From the NCBI GenBank assembly GCA_017526725.1, contig JAFXRA010000037.1:1-20324 (forward strand): 20,324 nt of DNA, read 5' to 3'. The position numbers and the translations under genes were made by a program. Shown piece by piece: positions 14,743 through 20,324 of the stretch (the first letter of the stretch is position 1; every line of letters begins with the position of its first letter). This DNA comes from Candidatus Rifleibacteriota bacterium (GTDB lineage: Bacteria; Riflebacteria; Ozemobacteria; Ozemobacterales; Ozemobacteraceae). Under the pieces are notes generated by a model. It searched no databases. It was given only the letters and a program-made list of their open reading frames with translations, and was not told the DNA's origin.

Positions 14743-15195
14743 TTATGAAGCAGTATTTCTTTTCGATTCCCCCATAACTACATAACCTTCATTGCAGTTT
14801 CCTAAAACGGTAATCCTGCAGTCCGGAGTTCCGGTAAAATTGATCTTGGGAGCTAAAACTTCGATATAATAAGGATTATCCTGGTAAGGTGAAAACTGTG
14901 CTTTATATATCCATGCTTTAACTTCTTCAAAGCCATCTACTTGGAGTTTGATTCTTAGAAATTTGAATACTTCTCCCCCTCTTACCATCTTAAAAGCAGG
15001 GTGCCAAGGCAGTGGTTCCGTTGTAAAGTCTGGTGAAAGAACAACTAGAGGCTTTTCAAGAAGAATATTTATGGTAGCTGCTTTACAGCAGGTGACTTCT
15101 GGAAAACACTTTTTAAAGAATGGCATTTGTTCTTTTACGGTATTTGATGATTCGCCTATTCCCTTTTGAATTTTACCTTTTATCTGTGCAGCCAT
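14743..15195 (-). CDS. DUF120-like protein (resembles archaeal CTP-dependent riboflavin kinase)
   Basis: The 150-residue protein resembles the small cradle-loop-barrel riboflavin kinases of archaea (RibK, PF01982), which use CTP. Matching points in order are an opening IKGKIQKGIGES (5-16), comparable with the GxVxSGLGEG nucleotide loop; an aromatic helix FFKKCF (26-31); ATINILLEKPL (40-50), comparable with GTLNxxL, whose Thr and Asn hold the metal and phosphates; and YYIEVLAPK, comparable with the IEIIAP strand. Total length is close to RibK (about 130-140). Bacteria normally use unrelated RibF, so a bacterial copy is unusual; it may be a repurposed relative. AAGGAG stands 7 nt before ATG 15195. 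It is first in an operon with an MBL hydrolase and a secreted protein. The similarity is from recalled motifs, not a search. Confidence 0.55.
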   Translation of the reverse strand: MAAQIKGKIQKGIGESSNTVKEQMPFFKKCFPEVTCCKAATINILLEKPLVVLSPDFTTEPLPWHPAFKMVRGGEVFKFLRIKLQVDGFEEVKAWIYKAQFSPYQDNPYYIEVLAPKINFTGTPDCRITVLGNCNEGYVVMGESKRNTAS

Positions 15196-15225
15196 TTTAT
15201 TGCTCCTTCATTCTTTCCTACTTTA

Positions 15226-15254
15226 AGCATAGAACAAAGAATCCTTTTTGTAAA
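15226..15254 (-). promoter_or_regulatory. Promoter of the DUF120-like/MBL/secreted-protein operon
   Basis: On the minus strand TTTACA (15254-15249) and TATGCT (15231-15226) are separated by 17 nt, giving a leader of about 25 nt with a good SD. Confidence 0.5.
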
Positions 15255-15259
15255 CAACT

Positions 15260-15325
15260 ATTTTAGAGTAATATAGCAATAGAGCGGCAGAGCATGGAGA
15301 ATTAGAAACTAGGATCTAAGAGTTA
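15260..15325. repeat. Second copy of the ATTTTAGAGTA dispersed repeat
   Basis: ATTTTAGAGTA (15260-15270) is followed by a GCAATAGAG unit, GGCAGAGC and AGAATTAGAAACTAGG. The order matches the copy at 3700-3760. Both copies sit just upstream of a minus-strand gene start. Confidence 0.5.
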
Positions 15326-15349
15326 TTAATTATAAATAAACTAAAAAAT

Positions 15350-15378
15350 TTGGCAATAAATACTAAAAATGTTATTCT
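15350..15378 (+). promoter_or_regulatory. Promoter of the rph-rdgB-cheW-DUF364 cluster
   Basis: TTGGCA (15350-15355) and TATTCT (15373-15378) are 17 nt apart, predicting a start about 25 nt before the rph ATG. Confidence 0.5.
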
Positions 15379-15410
15379 GCAAAGAATAAACAATTTTATT
15401 GGAGGCTATT

Positions 15411-16148
15411 ATGGTTAGACATGATGGACGTGCTATTGATCAGCTTAGAGAAGTAAGCATTCAGACAGGTTATGTAAAGTATCCTCACGGTTCAGTTCTT
15501 ATCTGCTGCGGTGATACAAAGGTAATTTGTACTGTTCAGGTTGAAGAAAGTGTTCCTAACCATGTAAAAGCAAAAAGTGAAACAATGGGCTGGCTTACCG
15601 CAGAATACGCTTTAATGCCGGGTGCTGGTCTTAAAAGAAGCGAACGTGCAGGCTACGGCAACGCTACTGTTAAGGGAAGAGCCCACGAAATTATGCGCTT
15701 AATCGGTCGTTCTATGCGTGCAGCAGTAGATTTGAACAAGCTTGGTCCTAGAACTTTAATGGTTGACTGCGATGTTCTTCAGGCCGATGGCGGAACTAGA
15801 ACTGCTTCTATTACTGGTTCTATGGTAGCTCTTGAATTAGCTATCAAAAAACTTATGGCCGAAGGCAAACTTACTGAAAACCCGATTATGCATAGAATTG
15901 CTGCTGTAAGTGTTGGTGTAAACAAGGGACAGACTATTCTTGACCTTGATTATATCGAAGATTCTCATGCTGAAACAGACCTTAACCTTGTTATGACCGA
16001 AGATGGCGGTTTTGTTGAAGTTCAGGGAACAGCAGAAAACGGAGCAACTTATAATCGTGCTCAGTTAGAAGAAATGCTTAGACTTGGCGAAGGCGGAATA
16101 AAGAAGCTTTTCGAAATTCAGCGCAAAGCTTTGGAGTCTGCAAAGTGA
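15411..16148 (+). CDS. rph: Ribonuclease PH
   Basis: This is a phosphorolytic 3'-5' exoribonuclease that trims tRNA precursors, usually as a hexameric ring. I place the start at ATG 15411, since GGAGG at 15401-15405 is 5 nt upstream and the protein then opens VRHDGR, as the family does; an in-frame TTG at 15399 overlaps that SD. The 245 residues are of normal length. Conserved blocks include GWLTAEYALMPGA, RAHEIMRLIGRSMRAA, the phosphate-binding region DCDVLQADGGTRTASITG and the Asp-bearing ILDLDYIEDSHAETDLN. The gene opens a plus-strand operon and overlaps rdgB by 4 nt. The rph-rdgB pairing is common across bacteria. Confidence 0.97.
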   Translation: MVRHDGRAIDQLREVSIQTGYVKYPHGSVLICCGDTKVICTVQVEESVPNHVKAKSETMGWLTAEYALMPGAGLKRSERAGYGNATVKGRAHEIMRLIGRSMRAAVDLNKLGPRTLMVDCDVLQADGGTRTASITGSMVALELAIKKLMAEGKLTENPIMHRIAAVSVGVNKGQTILDLDYIEDSHAETDLNLVMTEDGGFVEVQGTAENGATYNRAQLEEMLRLGEGGIKKLFEIQRKALESAK

Positions 16149-16735
16149 ATATTTGGGTTGCAACACAAAACGCTCATAAAGTCGAAGAAATAAGCAGTAT
16201 TCTGGCACCAATAAAAATAAAAAGCTTTCTAGACTTAGAAAATCCTCCTGAAGTCGATGAAAACGGTTCTACTTATTCCGAAAATGCTTTGATAAAGGCA
16301 AAAGCTCTTTATGATATAGTCCATGAACCTGTTTTTGCAGATGATTCTGGATTAGAAGTAGATGCTTTGGATGGAAAACCTGGCATTCATTCTGCAAGAT
16401 TTTCAGGTCCGGACACTAATCATGCAAGAAATGTCGCTAAAATGCTTGAAGTGATGAAGGATGTTCCTGATGAAAAGAGAACTGCCAGATTCAGATGTGT
16501 AATTGTTTATATTGATGATTCGGGTGAAACCCATGAATTTAGCGGTATTTTAGAAGGGAAAATTGGTTTTGAACCTTTAGGAAAAGGCGGTTTCGGTTAT
16601 GATCCAATTTTTATGCTGCCTGATAAAAATTGCTCTGTAGCTCAGCTTCCTGCTTCAGAAAAGAACGTTATAAGCCACAGGGCTTATGCTTTAGAAAAAC
16701 TCAAAGAGTATTTTAAAAGCATAAAACTGATTTAA
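16145..16735 (+). CDS. rdgB: XTP/dITP pyrophosphatase (Ham1/RdgB family)
   Basis: This house-cleaning enzyme hydrolyses non-canonical purine triphosphates (XTP, dITP, ITP) to monophosphates, keeping them out of DNA and RNA. The start is GTG 16145, overlapping the rph stop (GTGA), with GGAG at 16133-16136, 8 nt upstream. Family marks are WVATQNAHKVEEI at the start (substrate loop with Asn and Lys), FADDSGLEVDAL with acidic metal ligands, GIHSARFSG, GFGYDPIF and the C-terminal SHRAYALEKL. At 196 residues it is full length. It is translationally coupled to rph. Confidence 0.96.
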   Translation: MNIWVATQNAHKVEEISSILAPIKIKSFLDLENPPEVDENGSTYSENALIKAKALYDIVHEPVFADDSGLEVDALDGKPGIHSARFSGPDTNHARNVAKMLEVMKDVPDEKRTARFRCVIVYIDDSGETHEFSGILEGKIGFEPLGKGGFGYDPIFMLPDKNCSVAQLPASEKNVISHRAYALEKLKEYFKSIKLI

Positions 16736-16760
16736 CCAAACTTGTTGTCGAGGTATCTGT

Positions 16761-17294
16761 ATGGCTCAGATTATTCCTTTGTTTAAACGTATGGCTCAGA
16801 AAGAGCCTGTCAAAGATAGTTGGGAAGGTCGTCAGGAAAAATTCTTCTCCTTTTCTATGAGTGATAAAGCCTTTGTGGTTCCTGCAGTTGATGTAGCTGA
16901 AGTAGCTGCATTTTCTTCTTTGATAGAGATTCCAACTGATTCAGAAATAGTTTCTGGAGTTGTAAATGTTCGTGGAACTGTAATTCCTATTATAAATATA
17001 AGAAAAAGACTTGGTTTACCCAAAGACTTTGCAATTGATTCAAAGCAAACAAAAGTTATATATTTCAAGCCTAAGCAGGATTACTTTATTGGAATGCTGG
17101 TCGATAATATTGACTTTCGATTGACTGAAGGTATTATACTTCCAAAATCAGCTTTATTAGGTGATTCACAAAAAACTAACGAAGTTATAATGGAAGAGAA
17201 AGATACTAATTGTCGTTTTCAGGTCTTTCTAATAGATGATTTGGTCAAACCAGCTGAATTTGAAGAAGTTCAAAAAGTTTTAGAAGCTTTTTAA
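16761..17294 (+). CDS. cheW: CheW-like chemotaxis coupling protein
   Basis: The single CheW domain occupies about residues 25-170 of 177. Typical parts are FFSFSMSDKAFVVPAVDVAEV at the start, with the conserved VSGVVNVRGTVIPIINIRKRLG stretch at about 64-85. CheW links chemoreceptors to the CheA kinase, so the organism probably has a receptor-kinase system. A basic leader (about 1-24) precedes the domain. GAGG at 16750-16753 is 7 nt before ATG, and the gene begins 25 nt after rdgB. No other che gene is visible, so it may act in a non-canonical pathway. Confidence 0.93.
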   Translation: MAQIIPLFKRMAQKEPVKDSWEGRQEKFFSFSMSDKAFVVPAVDVAEVAAFSSLIEIPTDSEIVSGVVNVRGTVIPIINIRKRLGLPKDFAIDSKQTKVIYFKPKQDYFIGMLVDNIDFRLTEGIILPKSALLGDSQKTNEVIMEEKDTNCRFQVFLIDDLVKPAEFEEVQKVLEAF

Positions 17295-17298
17295 ATAA

Positions 17299-17314
17299 AG
17301 TTTCACGTGGAACT
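17299..17314. promoter_or_regulatory. parS-like ParB-binding site
   Basis: AGTTTCACGTGGAACT differs from TGTTTCACGTGGAACA, the form of the chromosomal parS site in Bacillus spo0J read on the other strand, only in its outermost base pair. It is palindromic except at one central position. It lies between cheW and the DUF364-type gene. Such sites are normally concentrated near oriC. It also overlaps the short leader region of the next gene, but the match is too specific to be an ordinary operator by default. Confidence 0.65.
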
Positions 17315-17328
17315 TAAAGGAAGTTAAA

Positions 17329-18126
17329 ATGTCAAAAATATTAGACTCTGTTAAATCAACTATTCCTTCAAAAGCTTATGAATGCAAACTTTCTCATGCT
17401 GCTGCATGTGTACATATGACAATGGTAAAAAGCATTAGACTTGGCGCATGCATGACTTTAAGCGATGAAAGAGTTTTTAATTTCAATCAAATTCAGCCTG
17501 TATCTCACTTGGGTGATATAGAAAATTTCAGTTTATCTCAGATTCTTGAATGGACAGATTCTTGTCAAGGAATAGAACGCTCATTTGGCTTTGCTGCTTT
17601 AAATGGGGCTGTAGAACTCAAAGACAGATATTTCATAGGAAATGCCTTAGATATAGCTGTTAAGCTAGGCAAAGGCAAGAATATATCTATGGTTGGACAT
17701 TTTTCGCATGTAGAAAAGTTCCGAGAAAATGCCAAAAATTTCTGGATATTGGAAAAACGTCCTCATGCAGGTGATTTGCCTGCTGAAGAATATGTAAATG
17801 TAATTCCTGAAAGTGATGTTGTAGTCGCAACTGGCGTAACTTTTTTGAATGATACTCTTGAAGGCCTCTTAAAAGTTAAGAAACCTGGGGCTGTTTTTAT
17901 AGTTGTCGGTCCTTCTGTGCCTTTAAGCACTGTTTTATTCGATTATGGCGTGGATATCATCGGCGGCGCTTATGCAGAAGACGAAGCTCAAGTTTACAAG
18001 AAGATTTTACAGGGAGCTTCTCCAAGACTTATAAAAGATTGTCTAAAGACGGTGCTGCTGCCAAAAGACCCAAGTTTGCTGACTGGCTGCGAAGAAATAA
18101 CGCCAATTATTAAGAAAGAGCTTTAG
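17329..18126 (+). CDS. DUF364-type (DUF4213/DUF364) protein, putative metal chelation
   Basis: The 265-residue cytoplasmic protein has the two-part layout of the DUF4213/DUF364 family. The N-terminal part (about 1-110) ends with GFAALNGAV and GNALDIA. The Rossmann-like C-terminal part begins ISMVGHFSHVEKFRENAK and contains DVVVATGVTFLNDTLEGLL and VGPSVPLSTVLFDYGVDIIGG. Some relatives are proposed to bind or chelate metals, but no activity is firmly established. AAGGAAG stands 6-7 nt before ATG. It follows cheW by 34 nt with the parS-like site between, and closes the plus-strand cluster. Confidence 0.8.
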   Translation: MSKILDSVKSTIPSKAYECKLSHAAACVHMTMVKSIRLGACMTLSDERVFNFNQIQPVSHLGDIENFSLSQILEWTDSCQGIERSFGFAALNGAVELKDRYFIGNALDIAVKLGKGKNISMVGHFSHVEKFRENAKNFWILEKRPHAGDLPAEEYVNVIPESDVVVATGVTFLNDTLEGLLKVKKPGAVFIVVGPSVPLSTVLFDYGVDIIGGAYAEDEAQVYKKILQGASPRLIKDCLKTVLLPKDPSLLTGCEEITPIIKKEL

Positions 18127-18127
18127 G

Positions 18128-18303
18128 CTCTGTGGAAAAAGTGAGACAGTTGTTTACGCAACTTGTGGGACAGCTGTTTCACAGCCTGTGGAATTTGTTA
18201 GAAGAGTAAAAAGGGTTGAAAGGGTGAGAAGTGTCCCACAGCGAAGCATAACACTTTCATAACAATAAAAACAACAAATACTAAAATCAATAAAAACTAA
18301 GAC
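18128..18303. repeat. TGTGG inverted-repeat cluster and AT-rich tail between convergent genes
   Basis: The spacer holds TGTGGAAAA (18131), TGTGGGACA (18164-18172), TGTGGAATT (18187) and the inverse TGTCCCACA (18232-18240). The 18164 and 18232 copies are a perfect 9-bp inverted repeat. Local hairpins AGTTG/CAACT (18148-18163) and GCTGT/ACAGC (18173-18185) lie inside. TGTGGAAAA is one base off the inverse DnaA box TGTGGATAA. From 18246 to 18303 the DNA is almost pure A/T. No T-run follows the hairpins, so a simple terminator is not convincing. Options are a structured 3' UTR, a DnaA-box-like array or a protein-binding array. Confidence 0.4.
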
Positions 18304-19347
18304 TTATGGTTTTATTGGGCGCAAGTCTTCTTTCCCGGTCATTGATGCTAGAGTTTCTGCTATTAGTTCAACAGTTTTGTCTAAGTCGCTGATATCTGCC
18401 ATTTCAGAAGGCGAGTGCATATATTTTACGGGCAATGAAACTAGAGCTACAGGAACCCCTTCACCAGAATACATGATTTTATCTGCATCTGTATGTGTAC
18501 GGTCAGCAGTTATTTCTAACTGATAAGGTATCTTTTTCTTTTTGGCTGCTTTTTCAAAAATCTCATCAATTTTGCGGTTAATAGGGCTTCCAATAGATAA
18601 TGCTCCGCCTTTGCCAAGTGTAACCTGACCATTTGAATCATTAGCGCCAGGATGTTGGCTGTCGAAGGTAACATCACAGGCTAAGGCCATATTAGGTTTA
18701 ATTCTCGCCGCTGCAGTAAAAGCACCTCTGGAATTAGTTTCTTCGCCAGTAGTACTTATTGCATAAACACCAACATTCAGCTTTTTCTTGCTGAGCTTTT
18801 TAAGAACTTCAGCTATGATATAAGCGCCAGTTTTGTTGTCTAAAGCTTTTGAAACTATTTTGTTCTCACCAATTATCTGGGGCTCACTTTCGTAAACAGC
18901 ATAATCTCCGATTCTTACTAGTTTGCTGAGCTTTTTGTTGTCGTTATATCCACAGTCGATAAAACAGTTTTCAATTGTTGCACTTGCTTCTTTTTCTGCA
19001 GTAGTCTGTATAATGCCTTTGATAGTCTTACCACTGTAACCATAAATGTCTACTTTCATTCCTGGCAGCATTTTAGGATTTAGCCAGCCGGAATTAGTGA
19101 ACCAGACATAACCTCTTTCATCAACTTTGGTTACAATCATAGCTATTTCATCAATATGTGCAGCAAGCATGACTTTGAAAGAAGCTTTTGAATTTAAAAT
19201 ACCATAAGCATTTCCAACTTCATCTGTTTTCACTTCTGCAAATTTTTTTACATAATCCAGCCAGACTTTCTGAGCTCTGGATTCATCTCCAGAAGGAGAA
19301 GGTGAACGCAATAAATCGAACAAAAAATCCTTAGAAGTTTTTTCCAT
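18304..19347 (-). CDS. M42 family metallo-aminopeptidase
   Basis: This is a cytoplasmic di-zinc aminopeptidase or cellulase-like M42 enzyme; family members form dodecameric tetrahedral particles. All expected metal and catalytic residues are present: H64 and D66 in AAHIDEIAM, D170 in SKALDNKTG, E202-E203 in TGEETNSRGA (catalytic Glu then ligand), D225 in ACDVTF and H311 in KYMHSPSE. I prefer ATG 19347, which has a GAGA about 7 nt upstream, over an in-frame TTG at 19353. The 347 residues are normal length. It converges on the DUF364 gene and has no operon partner. The exact peptide preference cannot be read from sequence. Confidence 0.94.
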   Translation of the reverse strand: MEKTSKDFLFDLLRSPSPSGDESRAQKVWLDYVKKFAEVKTDEVGNAYGILNSKASFKVMLAAHIDEIAMIVTKVDERGYVWFTNSGWLNPKMLPGMKVDIYGYSGKTIKGIIQTTAEKEASATIENCFIDCGYNDNKKLSKLVRIGDYAVYESEPQIIGENKIVSKALDNKTGAYIIAEVLKKLSKKKLNVGVYAISTTGEETNSRGAFTAAARIKPNMALACDVTFDSQHPGANDSNGQVTLGKGGALSIGSPINRKIDEIFEKAAKKKKIPYQLEITADRTHTDADKIMYSGEGVPVALVSLPVKYMHSPSEMADISDLDKTVELIAETLASMTGKEDLRPIKP

Positions 19348-19463
19348 AATCAATTCTCTTTCTATCTATTTTTTATTTCATTATTTTTTATCGGAAAAAA
19401 AACTTTAGACTTTCATTTTTTCTAATTTATGTACGAAAAAGTATGATTTATTTCGTTTTAACT

Positions 19464-19495
19464 AAAAAAAAGAAGCCCAGAGTGAAACTCTGGGC
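19464..19495 (-). terminator. Orphan minus-strand rho-independent terminator
   Basis: GCCCAGAGT (19475-19483) pairs perfectly with ACTCTGGGC (19487-19495) around a 3-nt loop. On the minus strand the stem is followed by TTCTTTTTTTT (19474-19464). On the plus strand no T-run follows. No minus-strand gene is visible upstream of it within the window. Confidence 0.75.
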
Positions 19496-19639
19496 CCGAA
19501 TAAATAAGGAGGCAAACAAATCCTAAGAATTGTTCGTAAGAATGTACTGATTTATTAACCATAAATTAAAAATAATTAAACCTAATTCGTTTTTTTGTGG
19601 TATATTTTAATATATTGCTAAAAAAAAAAGGAGATTACT
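19496..19639. other. Leader/intergenic region with possible minus-strand small RNA
   Basis: The plus strand has a strong SD-like AAGGAGG (19506-19512) with no usable ORF after it. On the minus strand this reads CCTCCTTATTTATT just before the orphan terminator. The remaining DNA to the GTG at 19640 is AT-rich, with TATATT motifs at 19601 and 19611 that could be the -10 of the next gene. Confidence 0.35.
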
Positions 19640-20324
19640 GTGAAAAAGTATTATTTTTTAATGGTATTGTTTCTTTGTGTGGTAACTACGTCTACCATGA
19701 TATACGGAAGCGATTTATATTCAACAGCAAACTCGACTAAAATTGTTGAAGGCGATGCTGCAGTAGAAGATTCTTCTCAGAGTGGTTCTACTGTAAAAGC
19801 TGAAAAATCAACAACTGATACTTCTGATAATAAAGAATCTGATGATAAAAGTTCAACTTCGGATAATGAAAATAGTTCTAGTGGAACAAGTTTGACCGGA
19901 AAAGGATATGTTGGGGTTTACACTTATTTAAATCTTAGACAAGCTCCGTGGGGAACCGTTATAGCAAGACTTTACAATAATGAAGAAGTTACTATAACCG
20001 GCAGTGAAGGTGACTGGTATGCTGTTACTACTTCAAAAGGTTCTGGCTATGCTCACTCTAATTATATTTTTTCTTCAAAGGATCAAAAATATTCTGGTAG
20101 TTCACCGTCATCTAGCGATTACACTAGCAGCACAGGTAATGTGGTTTTAAATGTAAGCGGCGATAGTTTGCAAGGTAAGATTATTAGTGCAGCTCAGCAG
20201 TTGGTAGATAAATATTCTACAAAGCTTTCTTTCCCTTATCATCCTAGTACTACTGGAAAAAGCGGCTTAGGAAGCTTAGGTTGTGCTCAGGTTGCAACTA
20301 CTGCTTTGGTTGCTGCTGGTGCTC
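19640..20324 (+). CDS. Secreted SH3b-domain protein with Cys-peptidase-like C-terminus (partial, 3' end missing)
   Basis: The start is GTG 19640, with AAGGAG at 19628-19633, 6 nt upstream. The frame is open to the window end (228 codons). A signal peptide (about 1-23, MKKYYFLMVLFLCVVTTST) leads into a Ser/Thr/Asp/Glu-rich linker (about 35-87). A bacterial SH3 domain (about 88-143) has GVYTYLNLRQAPWG and GDWYAVTT near its middle and GSGYAHSNYI at its end. After a second Ser-rich linker, a new domain begins at about 170. C215 in SLGCAQVATTALVAAG looks like the catalytic Cys of an NlpC/P60- or CHAP-like cell-wall hydrolase, but the His partner is outside the window. Peptidoglycan remodelling is the likely role. 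Confidence 0.8.
   Translation, partial: MKKYYFLMVLFLCVVTTSTMIYGSDLYSTANSTKIVEGDAAVEDSSQSGSTVKAEKSTTDTSDNKESDDKSSTSDNENSSSGTSLTGKGYVGVYTYLNLRQAPWGTVIARLYNNEEVTITGSEGDWYAVTTSKGSGYAHSNYIFSSKDQKYSGSSPSSSDYTSSTGNVVLNVSGDSLQGKIISAAQQLVDKYSTKLSFPYHPSTTGKSGLGSLGCAQVATTALVAAGA

Noticed and set aside
15399..15410. TTG 15399 as the rph start
   Set aside because: It overlaps the SD itself; ATG 15411 has ideal spacing and gives the family N-terminus.

Overview
The window is AT-rich chromosomal DNA from a diderm bacterium. The main clue to the envelope is a pair of paralogous outer-membrane porins (514-2139 and 3876-5492). Each has an N-terminal SLH domain, a coiled coil and a beta-barrel ending in a terminal Phe, an arrangement known from Negativicutes, Deinococcota, Cyanobacteria and several uncultured diderm phyla. 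Riflebacteria-like lineages are my best guess, but nothing here fixes the phylum. Genes are dense and in short operons. Most have clear Shine-Dalgarno (SD) sequences, while two minus-strand genes appear to be leaderless.

Left part (1-7526). The left edge carries the first 19 codons of a probable tyrosine recombinase on the minus strand. Next come an AT-rich spacer, a good promoter and a ~212-nt folded leader in front of the first SLH porin, which ends at a textbook terminator. A small four-helix-bundle gene (23S rRNA intervening-sequence protein family) follows. It is flanked by long imperfect inverted arms that run into the stop codon of rapZ. On the minus strand are rapZ, the second SLH porin, and a two-gene unit made of a 73-residue membrane protein and a fusion of a degenerate MraY/WecA-like membrane domain with a WecG/TagA glycosyltransferase.

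Centre (7527-13143). Divergent promoters separate that unit from a plus-strand operon. The operon encodes a DnaB-helicase-like RecA-fold protein with altered catalytic positions, a 629-residue TPR protein and a HEAT-repeat protein. The HEAT gene is split by a single in-frame TAA and ends in a Cys/His-rich tail. A long hairpin that could terminate in both directions and a repeat-filled intergenic region follow.

Right part (13144-20324). A minus-strand operon encodes a small protein resembling the archaeal CTP-dependent riboflavin kinase fold (DUF120), a metallo-beta-lactamase-fold hydrolase and a secreted coiled-coil protein. A plus-strand operon then carries rph, rdgB, cheW and a DUF364-type gene. 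A near-consensus parS site lies between cheW and the DUF364 gene, so this locus may be near the replication origin. A cluster of TGTGG-type inverted repeats follows, then an M42 aminopeptidase on the minus strand. The window ends with the 5' part of a secreted SH3b/Cys-peptidase-like gene.

The items most worth following up are the split HEAT gene in the DnaB-like operon, the bacterial DUF120-like protein, the parS site with the neighbouring repeat cluster, the four-helix-bundle element with its dispersed relatives, and the structured porin leader. No tRNA, rRNA or CRISPR array was seen.
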